From: Aedes albopictus
Lineage: Eukaryota > Arthropoda > Insecta > Diptera > Culicidae
Assembly: GCF_035046485.1 (NCBI RefSeq)
Contig: NC_085136.1
Span: 82,787,734 to 82,851,733, forward strand
Direction of reading: 5' to 3'
Length of the DNA stretch: 64,000 nucleotides
The translations under genes and the position numbers were made by a program. The notes beneath the pieces were generated by a model. It was not told where the DNA came from. It ran no database searches and was given only the letters and a program-made list of their open reading frames with translations. Of this stretch, positions 1 through 10,235 are shown in pieces (the first letter of the stretch is position 1; each line of letters starts with the position of its first letter).

Positions 1-433
1 TCCCCGAAGATACTCCTGGAGGGATTTCAAAAGCAGGGGGAATTTTCTATAGAATTGAGAAAAATAAGAATTGAAGGAAATTATAAAGGGATTCGTTAGG
101 AACTCCTAGAGTGTGTTCCGAAAACCACCATAGAACAATTCCCAAAAAAAAAACACCCCAAGAAATTCCTGAAGAAACTGATTGGGAAATTTGCCAAAGA
201 ACATCTTGGTATACTCCCGAGGAATTCCTAGAAGATTTCTCAAGTAATTTTTGAAAGAAATAAAAGGAAGAATTTCCAAAGCCATACTTTTAGAAGTTCT
301 CGAATAAAATCCTAAAGCGTTTCTTGAACAAAATCAAGATCTTTTAAAAAATGAAAATTAGAAAAAAAAACCGGGAATAATTTTGAAGGAACTTGTATAG
401 TGCTTTCCGAAACAACTCTTGAAAAAACTGCTC
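1..433. repeat. Degenerate 12-bp minisatellite (GGAATTCCTGGA type)
   Basis: The stretch is made of diverged copies of a word close to GGAATTCCTGGA, with frequent fragments such as GAAATTCCTGAAG and GGAACTCCTAGA and many A-runs. The period is about 12 bases. No gene or promoter is visible. The same family recurs through much of the window, cleanest at 53.3-56.5 kb. Family assignment is from pattern only. Confidence 0.75.
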
Positions 434-789
434 AAGGCGAAACTGGAAGCATTTCCTCATTTTTTTTTGGTTTTTGATTTTTCATTAAATAACGAAGCAA
501 TATTTTCAAGATCGGTTTTCGTACACATGTAGAGCATGGTTCAAGGTATCTTCTGATTTTTTTTTTGGTGGTGAAAATGTTTACCATTTTTGCAGAAACC
601 ATTTTTTTGTGAAATTTTGTTTAAAAATGGTTCTGCAGAAACGAAAAACATTTTCACCACGAAACAAATCAGGAGATACCTTGATCCATACTCTACACGT
701 GCATGAAAACCGATTTTGAAAATATTGCCTCGTTATTTGATAAAAAATCAAAAACCAAAAAAATGAGGAAATGGATCCAGTTTCGCCTT
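434..789. mobile_element. Palindromic MITE, TIR AAGGCGAAACTGG
   Basis: The left arm starts AAGGCGAAACTGG (434-446) and the right arm ends CCAGTTTCGCCTT (777-789). The arms pair with few mismatches over roughly 165 bases each, around an A/T-rich loop near 600-620. The two arms share the words ATTTCCTCATTTTTTT, GGTATCT and GGTGAAAATG. I found no convincing target duplication. No coding capacity is present. The element sits inside the 12-bp array, so it inserted after the array formed. Confidence 0.8.
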
Positions 790-3499
790 AAGAAAATTTC
801 CGAAAGAAGTGTTAGATGAATCCTCAAAGAGAGACCTAAGAGAATTCTTAGAGATACCCTTGAGAGATTTATTATAAAAACTCATGGAGGAGTTGCAGAA
901 AGTAATTCTCGAAGGAACTTCTTGATAAAAATCCTGAGGGAAGTCATAGAGAAAGCTGGAAGCTCCTAAAAAATTGATAGATTTTTTGGATAAGTTTTCG
1001 AAGGAACTTCTGGAGAAATTCTAAAGCGAAATCCCTGATGAAAATCCTGGAGACATTGCTGAATAAATTTCTGATGGATTCACGATGGAAATCATTTGGG
1101 AGAATGTCCAAAATACATCTTGAAAAATTTCCGAAGAAGTGTAGGAGGTTTTGTTGAAGGAAATCCTGAAAGAATACTGCTGTAGGCTTTGTTGAAGAAA
1201 CTTCTGCATATATTGCTGAAGAATCTGTAGGAGAAGGTCCTCAGAAGACAATTTGGAGGGAGGAACTTTTAAAAAACTTCTTGAGGAAACTAAAAAAAAA
1301 TCCAAACGGAGGAGGCCTGATTAAACATCTTAAAGAATTCCAGATGGATGCATTTTTGAAAGAATTGATTCAGGAATTCCCGAAGAAAGATCGTGAAGAA
1401 TTTCAGAAAAAAAAACTCCATCAGGATTTCTTAAATGAGCTCCTGGAGCAGTGGGTCTTGGATTTTCTCCATAAATTATCGAATGAGCTACAGAAAAAAG
1501 CCGGAGGAAAAACGACTTTTTTTTTGAGGCAATTCCTAAAAAAAAACGAAAGAAATTTAAAAAAAAAAATCTCAAAGGACCTCTCGGAGGAACTCTTGTG
1601 GAAATTCCTGATGGAGCTTCTGCAGGATTCCCCGATGGAACTCCTGGGGAGATTCCCAAATAAAATCCTGGAGGAATTTTCGAATGAATCAAAAAAAAAA
1701 AAAAAAAAGGAAATCGAAGAGCGATCCCCGAAAGATCTCCTTGAGAAATTTCTGAAGAAATTCATTGGGAAATTTGCGAAGCAACATCTTGGGATATTAC
1801 CGAAGCATTCTCGAGGATTTCTTAAAGAATTTTTGAAGGAGTTCTTGTGAAGGAGTTTTTGTAGGAGTTTTCGAATGAAATCCCAAAGGGTCTCCGAAAA
1901 AAAATCAAGAGATTACTGCAGTAGTTCAAAAGTGATTTCCAAAGGAACTCCTAGAACAATACTCGAAGAAAATCCTGAAGTATTTCCGAATGATCTGTTT
2001 AAACATTTTTTTTAATAACCGGGAATACTTCTAGGAGGAACTTGTATAGTGCTTTCTAAAAGAACTCTTGGAAAAATAAAACTCCTTAAGTAGCTGCTGT
2101 AATATTTCTCAAAAATTTATTCTCATGGATGAATTCCCCAAAGAACTCTTGGGAGAATTTTTAAGAAAATTCTAGAAAAATGCCGGAGAAAGCAAAGGGT
2201 TTCCAGTGAAATTTAGTAGAGGATTTCTGAATCAATTCCAAATGATATTCACGGGGAAATTCTCAATTGCAATTTTTCCAGATGAATCTCTGAAGGAATT
2301 CCTTTCATCAGAATCACGGTAGGAATTTCGACTGTTGGAATCCCATAATGAATTCGCACTGCCGGAATCTTAAAAGAAAAGTTTGCTGTGATATTTCTGA
2401 ATAAAACATGTTTTTGGAGGAATACCTTGCTAAGAATGAGCTGCCAATTGAATATCTGGATGAATCTCCGAAGGCGGTCCTGCTGGAATGCCAGAAAATC
2501 CTCCTGAGAGATTTCCGGATGAAACTCTTGGAGACATTTCCAAAAGGAGAGGCAAAGGAATTCTTGAAGAGAGTTCTGGGAGAATCATCGAAGACATTTT
2601 TGCATAAAATCTTTAGGAGAGCTCTTGGAGAAATTGCTTAAAGATACTCTCTGAAGAAACTCTCGAAGAAGTTCTAAAAACTTTCGTGAAGAAACTTTTG
2701 AATGGACTTCCAAAGAATAAAACTCCCGCTCGATGTATTGAATGTTCTCCTGAAGCAGTTGTTGCGGAAACTCTCAAATGAACTTCTATAAAAAATCCCA
2801 AAGGAATATTCAAAGCAGTTCCTAAAAAAACGAATGAAATTTACGAGAAGTTCTCGAAGAACCTCCTGGAGGAATTCCCAGAGGAACTTCTGCGGGTGTT
2901 TTCAATAGAACTCCTGAAAAAAATCCTGATGGAACTTATCGAGGATATCCCGAAGGAACTCCAGGAATGATTCCCAGAAAAAAAACCTAAAACAATTTTC
3001 GGAAAAAAAAATCAAGAATTCAAAATGAAGGAAATCCTAAAGAAATTCGTTGAAAAACTCATGAGAAACTTAGAGCTGATCTCTAAGTTACTCCTTGTGA
3101 AGTTCCTAGGGAAGAAACATCTTGGAAGGCTCCCAAACGAACTCCGTGAGAAATTTCCAAGGATTTTTTTTAAATCCTAAAGAGGAATTTCCAAAGGCAT
3201 TTCTGGAGGAGTTCTCGGAGGAAATCCTGAAGGAATTCTTCAAAAAATTCAGTAACTCCTGGAGGAGTTTCTCAAGCGATACCCGTATGAATTTCTATTG
3301 GAATTCGCGAAACAACTCGTGGAGAAATTCTAGATGGATTAAAATAATGGTGAAAGAACTCGTATAGCACTTTCCGAAAGAACTTCTGAAAAAAAAAAAA
3401 ATCCCCAACGAACTCCTAATGGATTCTCAATAATTTCCTGGAAGTATCCCGAAACAACTCATGAGGAAATGCTGGGAAAATTGCCGAAGAACCAAAGGG
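790..3499. repeat. Degenerate 12-bp minisatellite, long block
   Basis: This continues the array left of the MITE. Units vary around GGAATTCCTGGA and GGAACTTCTGAAG, with A-runs around 1545-1570 and 1690-1710. Because 12 is a multiple of three, accidental open frames appear. The longest spans 1281-1850 and has 189 codons of recurring F-L-K-E/F-L-E-E type; its composition follows the repeat and not a known protein. No other feature is supported here. Confidence 0.75.
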
Positions 3500-3509
3500 T
3501 CTCCAGTAA
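3500..3509. repeat. Target-site duplication, left copy (10 bp)
   Basis: TCTCCAGTAA here is repeated exactly at 4291-4300 on the other side of the foldback element. A 10-bp duplication suits Mutator-like (MULE) elements. Confidence 0.8.
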
Positions 3510-4290
3510 GGCTTTAGGACATTTCCCCGAATTCCATTACCCCGAATTCCATTACCCCGAATGACATTACCCCGAATGACCCATTTCCCCGAATGGCCCA
3601 ATATTCGAATTATTTATCCACAAGCCCACCTCGAGACCCGCCATGGGTAGTTATCGGTACACCAAGTGTTTCACCACATTTTCAACAAAAATTTTCCTTC
3701 TTTGAGCATATGTTGTTCTTTATGACCCTACTATCAAACAACTTTCATTCAATGACATTCTAACTACTATGTGGTCATCACATATGTATCCTTCTTTCAA
3801 ACATAGGCTATTCTTTCTAATCATCTATTTAAGCTATTTGTTGGCGGCGCAACTGTTATTATTTTTATCAGAGATTTTTCCTTATTTTATTCATAGGCTG
3901 TTCTTTCAAGTTATACTGTTATATGGAAGAGTGACATGATCACATTACTTTATTTTTTTCGTCGATATGATCCGAAACCAATTGTTCAGTAGAGATTTTT
4001 TCCTTCGTTTGGTTATTGCCTGTTCTTTTAATCATACCGGTTAGAGATCTGTTCAAAGGGTTCTAGGAGCTTCATATATCCTTCGGGATTCTCACCGCAA
4101 AAAATAGGCAGAATAAAGTATGATCGACCGAGCAAGTTATTTCCGGCATGAACGTCATGATTTTCCTTCGTATTGGAAAATACGAAATTTATAATTCAGA
4201 AAAAATATTCGGGGAAATGGGTCATTCGGGGTAATGGAATTCGGGGAAATGGGTCATTCGGGGTAATGGAATTCGGGGAAATGTCAGAGT
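3510..4290. mobile_element. MULE-like foldback element, CCCCGAAT-type termini
   Basis: This is a 781-bp non-autonomous element. Each end carries tandem 12-14-bp units of TTCCCCGAATTCCATTA and ACCCCGAATGACATT type (3520-3605, and inverted at 4205-4283), so the ends fold on each other. It lies between perfect 10-bp repeats, TCTCCAGTAA. The core contains words such as CATAGGCTATTCTTTC and GGCGGCGCAAC that reappear, diverged, in the cores of the elements at 4384-4786 and 22517-23006. No transposase is visible. The superfamily is inferred from TSD length and long repetitive TIRs. Confidence 0.78.
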
Positions 4291-4300
4291 TCTCCAGTAA
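4291..4300. repeat. Target-site duplication, right copy (10 bp)
   Basis: Exact copy of TCTCCAGTAA at 3500-3509; it marks the right boundary of the 781-bp element. Confidence 0.8.
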
Positions 4301-4383
4301 AATTGACGAAAAGACTTCTAATTGAATTCCAAAAAATATTCCTGAGAAAATCCCCAATAGTTATCTTACCAGATGAATCTTTG

Positions 4384-4786
4384 GGTTCCGGGTCATTTGG
4401 CCGAACGCCATTTGGCCGAATGCCATTTGGCCGAATTCCATTAGGCCGAATGCCGTTTGGCCGAAAATGAATAATGTACTTAAGTGACCATGCCACTGTT
4501 CACCGTCTAAGCATAACTCGAAATAACAGCCTTTGATTCAAAGAAGGAAAAATCTTTGATAAAATATTGGCAGTTTCAACGCCAACTAAGCCCTGAATAT
4601 CAATACTAGAAAGAATAGCCTATGATTAAAAGAAGGAAATATAACTGATGATCATATTGGCAGCTAGAATGCCAAAAACTTCCTTGAATTCTTTTGATCA
4701 TGATTCGGCCAAACGGCATTCTGCCAAACGATCCTTTCGGCCAGATGGCATTCGTCCAAATGGCGTTCGGCCAAATGGCCAGACAC
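4384..4786. mobile_element. MULE-like foldback element, TTTGGCCGAA-type termini
   Basis: A 403-bp element starting GGTTCCGGGTCATTTGGCC and ending GGCCAAATGGCCAGACAC. Both ends carry tandem CATTTGGCCGAAYGC units in inverted orientation. It is flanked by TGAATCTTTG (4374-4383) and TGAATCTTAG (4787-4796), a 10-bp duplication with one mismatch. The core shares GAAAGAATAGCCTATGATTA-like and GCCAACTAAGCC-like words with the neighbouring 3510-4290 element. It has no coding capacity. Confidence 0.8.
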
Positions 4787-4796
4787 TGAATCTTAG

Positions 4797-6510
4797 AAGG
4801 CATTCCTGTTACTTGAATTACGGAACGAATTTCTGCTATCTGAATAACATAATTCTCATTGGTGGAACCTTAAAAAAATACTTGCTGGAAGATTTCCAAA
4901 AAAAAACCTTTTGAATGAATACTTTATAAAAATTGTTTTCTATCCAACTTAAAACAAACCTCTGTGTTATAGTGTATGATTTTCACAACAAATGCCTATT
5001 GCTACGTAGTCTTTTGAATAATGTGCTGGTTCTGCAAAATGCTTATCTGAAGTAAGCAGCATTTTGAGTAATTATTACAAAATTTCTTATAATGCATATC
5101 TTCTACATACAGAAGTCAAAAATCATTTAAATATTCTTTTAATATCCTAGAATTTATTTTATATGCATAAACACCGATCATTTTATCCATGCGAACCCAA
5201 AAGGCCAAAGCGATTAACGGTCGCCATTTAATAGCTCCACAGCAACAAGTTTCGCCAATTCCCCCATCTGCACCTCTAGAGCTCATCTGAATCTCGACTA
5301 TTTTGGCACGTTCGACCGGATCCTTGACAAACAGACTTAACTTATCCTCGCCCCAGGAGGCCAAACTCTGGACCGTCGTCGCAATAGTCGTCGTCGTCGT
5401 CGCCGGTCGGCTCGCTCGGTGCTAAGGTTAAGGTAGGACATTTTTACGTCCAAATCAAGCACCATGAATTATGCATGAACCGAATCGAACTTTTGCGACT
5501 TCATCGGTCCCAGATTTGTGTCCACCCCTCATACCAACGGTCGGGTTGGTGAAAGAAGGTACGTCTGGCTGGTGGTGGAATTTCATCACATTGGACCATT
5601 ACTCTCTTTCTCACACGTCGTCGTTTTTTCGGCTGTACGTCATGTGTGTGTCCCCAAAAACCTTCGAACGGCAAATTTATTACCTATTCAAGCGACTCGG
5701 AAATCCTTGAGCAATGGACATGCATGGAAACAGGGGAAAACAAATTTGTCCCATTGGAAACGAAGAGCCAGCAAGATACTTTTCACTTCCGAGCTCCGAC
5801 ACAGGTTGAACCCATTTTAATCAACTTTGCATAAATCCCGAAGAATTGGATGATACAGCCGAACGGCGGGGAATACGTCAAAACAAGAGATACAAATCTT
5901 CGAAGCGACAAAGGGATGCATCCTGCCAGGAAGGGAAATTCAGCAGGGGTTATCACAGGTAGGGGAAAGTGTTCTAGATCGTGCCACATAACCGGAACGT
6001 GAATATTGTTTTGGCTAGGAACTCGTTTATAATCTGTTGAGTTCCACCATGAAATAATCTGGAAACTGTTCAACTAGAGCATTTGTTAACAACAAAGCCG
6101 GAGTGATGATGTTCTGGTACATCATACGTACTCGTGCACATGCCTCTTGTTGGTGGCTCCAGAGAGGATATTATCCGAAACATTTCTCCATGTGGGAACA
6201 TTTTCTGAACACTCTCAGTTGCATAAGCACACCATTTTACAACAATATGGGAATCAGCAGACAAACAATTCATTTAAAAAATTAGGAAAAGCAATGAATG
6301 CCGAAAATTTTCCATACCTTGTCAATTACTTTGGACAAACTAATCGTGCATATAAAGTTGATGCAAGTGTAACACTAAAATCAATTTGTTCCGAAGCGAA
6401 CCAGCCTAGAGCTGAAAGCCTCGTAAATAAAGCTAATAATAACTAAAGTAAATTTATGTCAAGCCCAAGTTTCCTTATCTTCAGATTTAATCTGCGTAAA
6501 GAAAGCACCT
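4797..6510. other. Single-copy-looking stretch, no gene recognised
   Basis: This AT-rich then mixed sequence shows no TIR element, no array and no recognisable protein. Open frames at 5116-5364 (minus), 5518-5820 and 6147-6446 are short and match no family I know. A CGT trinucleotide run lies at about 5371-5402. Words at 6150-6215 (GGTGGCTCCAGAGAGGA and following) resemble the tandem unit at 6788-7014, so part of this may be old repeat. Confidence 0.5.
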
Positions 6511-6789
6511 GGGTATCTCCAGTTAGCCTAGTGGTTAAATCTATGGATCGCCAATTTGTCGGCTCCCTGGGCATACTGTACCATTGTGTAAGCCTCTCAC
6601 AATATACAAAGTCATGCAATGGCAGGCAAAGCCTTTCACTAAATAACTGTGGAAGTGCTCAAAGAACTAAAAGTTGAAGTGAGGTACGCCAAGTTCTAGT
6701 GGGAATGTAGAGCCATAAAGAAGAAGAATAAGAAGAAGACGAAAAAGAAACAGAGACAGAAGAAGAAGAAAAAGAACAATACGAAGAAG
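6511..6789 (+). mobile_element. Feilai-like tRNA SINE, B box deleted
   Basis: It starts GGGTATCTCCAGTTAGCC with the A-box-like TAGCCTAGTGGTTAA, continues with the family body (CAATATACAAAGTCATG, AACTGTGGAAGTGCTCAAAG) and ends in a GAAGAAGAA tail. Compared with the copies at 22160, 26911 and 46921 it lacks about 50 bases around the B box (GGGTTCGATTCC), so it should be inactive for Pol III. The Feilai name is from memory of Aedes SINEs. Confidence 0.75.
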
Positions 6790-7014
6790 GGAACACCTGT
6801 AACACTATTTGTAGCCATGCTCGGTTCTTCAAGATTGGTGGCTCCAAAGAGGAAATAATCCATTGAGAAAAATCGACCAGTTTGAACAGTGAATATTGTG
6901 TCGGAGCAAGGGAACACCTGTAATACCATTTGTAACCATGCGTGGTTCTTCAATATTGATGGCTCCATAGAAGCAGTAATCCGTTAGGAAAAATCTACTA
7001 GTGCGAACAGTGGA
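6788..7014. repeat. Two tandem ~120-bp units
   Basis: GGGAACACCTGTAAYACYATTTGTA, CATGCNYGGTTCTTCAA and GGCTCCAWAGA recur in order, giving unit 1 at about 6788-6910 and unit 2 at about 6911-7014. Unit 2 is interrupted at its GAACAGTGGATA by the element starting at 7017. The uninterrupted unit 1 reads GAACAGTGAATATTGTGTC. Confidence 0.7.
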
Positions 7015-7016
7015 TA

Positions 7017-8329
7017 CCCAAGCAACCAAAAGTTCGGATAAAATAGCATGTTTGGGCTTAATCAGCTATTCGAAGGAAGATGAATAGCATTCTATTCAGC
7101 TCACTTTTTAAGTAATTAACCGAACTTGAGTTCACAAGAAGTACACTTGTGTCGCTGAAAGGAACGCTATACAGCTTAAAAATAAGCTTCGAAAAAAACG
7201 AAAAAGAATGCGCTTAGTCCTCAAAAGTAATTTATTATTATGAGACATTAGTACATGTGTAATCCAAATTGACTAATACCTTGAAATAATTTTTAATGTT
7301 TTTTACTTACTGAGATTTGAACTCGGGTTCTCCTCGTTGAAAGCCGGTGCCTAACCACTACTCCATGTATGTGTTGTTAGGCACTGTGGGATTTTACTCA
7401 ATGTGCTGATATCATTTAGTAGAGCTCAATCAGGTTCGCGTGTGAACTTTCTCTGAACCTCAAGCCGAAGGTTCGAAAGAAGTTTACGTGGAACTTCTTG
7501 TGAACTTACACAGTTTGACATTTTCAGTTTGTTTTGGTGCGTAATTGAAACAAGTGCAAAGCAATAAATTAGTGCCAGTGCCAATCATTCAGAAAAGTTT
7601 ATAAGTTTTCAGTGACAACGATCGCGTCGATTACCGGCACGCTGGTGCGACAAGTGAGACGGGGTTGAAACATCCAGCAAAGCTGGAAGACTTTTGTCCG
7701 CAGCCGAAAAAACTCCAGCGGAATCCTGGGCAGAACAGTTTTCCGCTGCGGGGGCAGCCTTTGAGCCACACAATACGGGTGCTTTGGGTTGATTACAGGT
7801 AAGTATGTTGAAATATTATAGTGAAACAAAGTGTACTTGTGAAATTAACACAAGCTGTGGCTGCTGCGCTCGATTTCCGAGTGATTTAATTGAATGAGAA
7901 CTTCTCCCCGGCCCCGCTGTCGCCGAAGTTCAAATGAAGTTCACTTTTGGTACGGTTAACATTTATCCGAACTTTGGGTAGTAAGTTCAAAACAAGTCCG
8001 AAACAAGTTCGGTACGGAACATTTCAAGTTGTTGTAATATGCCCAAATGAACTATATTTGTGTTTTAAAGGCACGAAAAAGTTCAACATGGGTTCGGTTA
8101 ATATTTGATTGAACTCGGTTTTAAAGCTCAACCTAAGTTCTTTCTGAACCTTTTTTCGACTTTAATGTCGTTTTGAAGAGATGTCAAAAGCTTGTACATG
8201 TACTTCCAAGTTCATAACTAATACATAAGGAACTTTTTGGAGATTTAAGTTCAACGAAACTTGAATTGAACCAAACTTAAACTTCTGAGTTCGTTCTTCA
8301 AGTGGTATCCAAACTTTTGGTTGCTTGGG
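7017..8329. mobile_element. TIR element in a TA site (CCCAAGCAACCAAAAGTT ends)
   Basis: A 1.31-kb element. The left end is CCCAAGCAACCAAAAGTT (7017-7034) and the right end AACTTTTGGTTGCTTGGG (8312-8329), with TA on both sides (7015-7016, 8330-8331). The host word GAACAGTGGATA|TTGTGTC is rebuilt when the element is removed and matches the intact unit at about 6880-6900, so the insertion site is well defined. Inside are many AAGTTCGG/AAGTTCAC words in both orientations and a tRNA-like segment on the minus strand near 7313-7370. No transposase frame is seen. A TA target suits Tc1/mariner-type MITEs. Confidence 0.8.
7313..7370 (-). other. tRNA-like segment (relic or SINE head)
   Basis: On the minus strand the order is TAGTGGTTAGGCACCGG (A-box-like), an anticodon-like region TTTCAAC, then GAGTTCAAATCTC (B-box-like). 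The acceptor stem and a clean cloverleaf are not evident, so I do not call a functional tRNA. It may be the head of an old tRNA-derived SINE carried inside the TIR element. Confidence 0.4.
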
Positions 8330-8331
8330 TA

Positions 8332-9383
8332 TTGTGTCACTATTTCGTTGGTTCACCTGACATTGATTTACCCTACTCCGTCCCCCAATAGATGGCCGGG
8401 CCTGGCACCTTTGTACAAGTAAATTGATGAATTCAATGTCTGAGAAGCAACCTAGCCCCCCCCCCCCACAAAAAAAAACAGCGCAGCGCCTTCGTTTCAC
8501 ATTTCCAACATGGGGCGAGGAGGACCGACCATTTCAAAGCATCGTATCTGTAGTACAGTAGAAAGCGAACGGGAAAAACTTCTTCGGAATTGAGTTTTGT
8601 GGGAGAGCGATTTTAGGTTTCCTCCCACGACCGCCCCAGGTGAAAAATGAACTCTAATGGTGGGCTCTTAATCAAGAAGTGGATTATGTTTCATTTCATT
8701 GCGCGATGGCTATCTATCGGGAACGAAACAGCTTCGGGATATTCGGTTCAAGTGAATGATAGAATTCGCGTTTTGAGCTTAGGGTTGAAATTCGAAAATT
8801 ACAGTGATAACCACCGCTCCTATTCCAAATATGAAATTGGTGAGGTGAGTTGATTCACTCTGTAAATATTCACTCCACAATTAATTCATCATCCGATTTG
8901 TGGCTAACCTAGTAGGATTTGCTTTGCAAATCAGGTGGTTACGTACGGTAGAATAAATTTAGTACTTGATTAAACATTCCCACGATCATCGTGGTGTAAT
9001 AATAATTTCATGCTGTGCTAGACACAACTCGTACCATCATCGACTGTAAGGTGAGAATAACGAGAGCCATGCGTTTGGGATAAACGGAACGAACGAATGG
9101 GTATTAAACGTCCGATGCATCGAGAAACAATTTACGCCGCCATTCGTGGTGGTGGTGATTTATCGATGCTATTCGAGTGGAATGTACGTTTCTAGGTGGA
9201 TTATCTAATTGGAAAATAACGCTAATTGGATTGCACAAACGTGATTCACACGCTCAATTGAAAGCAGAATAGCGATGACATACGTTTTTATAAATTTGAT
9301 TCAATTACAGAAAGACCGTAAGACCAGAGTATCCAGGTGAAGAGAACTAGATGAGAAGAAGTTGTTGGAGAACCAAGAAAATT
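8332..9383. other. No gene or element recognised
   Basis: This is mixed sequence with a C-run followed by an A-run at about 8456-8480. The open frame at 8647-8853 (68 codons) has no recognisable relative. From about 9300 the AGAACC-type purine-rich words begin. Confidence 0.5.
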
Positions 9384-9547
9384 AGACGCTGTCCATAAGC
9401 TATGTTGACTCTTTTTTGGTCATTTTAGACCCCCTTAGACCCCTCTAAGACTTTTGTCCATACAATATTTTCGAAATAGAATAGGATCATGGACTTTAGC
9501 TGGAACCCGCTCCCCCCTAAGAGCATCCGTAGTTTATGGATGGGCCC
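9384..9547. mobile_element. Small MITE, GCTGTCCATAA family
   Basis: The left end is GACGCTGTCCATAAGCTA and the right end GTAGTTTATGGATGGGCCC. The interior words TTTTTTGGTCATTTTAGACCCC and CTTTTGTCCATACAATATTTTCGAAAT match the better-preserved copy at 22044-22488, which has TIRs GGGCGCTGTCCAT / ATGGACAGGCCC. Target duplication is unclear. Confidence 0.65.
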
Positions 9548-9617
9548 GAAGGCGAAGCACAAGTCGCAAAATTACGGAGAGGGCCAGTAGAAATAAGAGT
9601 ACCATAACAATCATGAT
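9548..9617. repeat. Purine-rich AGAACC-type repeat fragment
   Basis: AGAATAAGAGTACCATAACAATCATG-like words belong to the 9-bp purine-rich array that continues after the SINE at 10091, so the SINE split the array. Confidence 0.5.
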
Positions 9618-9630
9618 AACCGTGAGAACT

Positions 9631-10077
9631 GGTCGGAGCCCGTGACGCAGTGGTCTACACGTTCGCTTCATAAGCGGATGGTCATGGGTTCGAACCCAGC
9701 CCCGGCACTTGCAATTTTTCGTCAGTTGCTCTTCCCCCCGAGAGCAGCTGGCACCTGACCCTCTTCGGAGCATATAGCTCTAACGGACCCGGAATTTGGA
9801 TATCGGCGAACGCAACTCATAATGGACCCCCAATCGGACTGGAAAAGGAACAGCAACCGCACATCAGCATCGTCGTGCTCATCATTCTACCATGGACAGG
9901 GTAGAAAAGTTGAAGCATCACAAGGCACCAGTTCGATATAGATAAATTAGGATAGAATACATGTAGGCGCTGTACAAAGTGGAAGTGCAGCGTCCAATTG
10001 GAATCGCTCACGTAGTACCCTAGTGGACAAAAGAGCTGTAAATTAGGTTAAGTGATTAAGAATAAAAAAAAATAAAA
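9631..10077 (+). mobile_element. tRNA-Met-headed SINE, full length with TSD
   Basis: The 447-bp element begins with a tRNA-like head: A box GTGACGCAGTGGTCTA, anticodon stem-loop TTCGC-TTCATAA-GCGGA (anticodon CAT, Met) and B box GGGTTCGAACCC. A tRNA-unrelated body follows, then an A-rich tail (10064-10077). It is flanked by 13-bp direct repeats AACCGTGAGAACT (9618-9630 and 10078-10090). The acceptor stem has mismatches and the element is far longer than a tRNA, so it is a SINE. It differs from the Feilai-like SINEs elsewhere in the window. Confidence 0.88.
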
Positions 10078-10090
10078 AACCGTGAGAACT

Positions 10091-10235
10091 AGAAGTAGAA
10101 GAACCTGGAGATCAAGCAGAAACAAGAGCATTAGAAGAATCAAGAGAACCATGTAAACTAGGGAAATCAAGTAAACCAATACCACAGAGAGAACCGTCAA
10201 ATCGGATGAACCAAAAAGAACCCTGATTAAATTAA
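10091..10235. repeat. Purine-rich AGAACC array
   Basis: Words such as GAACCTGGAGATCAAG, AGAATCAAGAGAACC and AGAGAACC with a loose 9-base spacing. No gene. Confidence 0.6.

Noticed and set aside
1281..1850. 189-codon open frame
   Set aside because: Its F-L-K-E pattern is the direct translation of the 12-bp repeat; no domain, and similar frames appear wherever the array is well preserved.
9641..9712. Functional tRNA-Met gene
   Set aside because: Acceptor stem mismatches, and it forms the head of a 447-bp SINE with A-rich tail and TSD.
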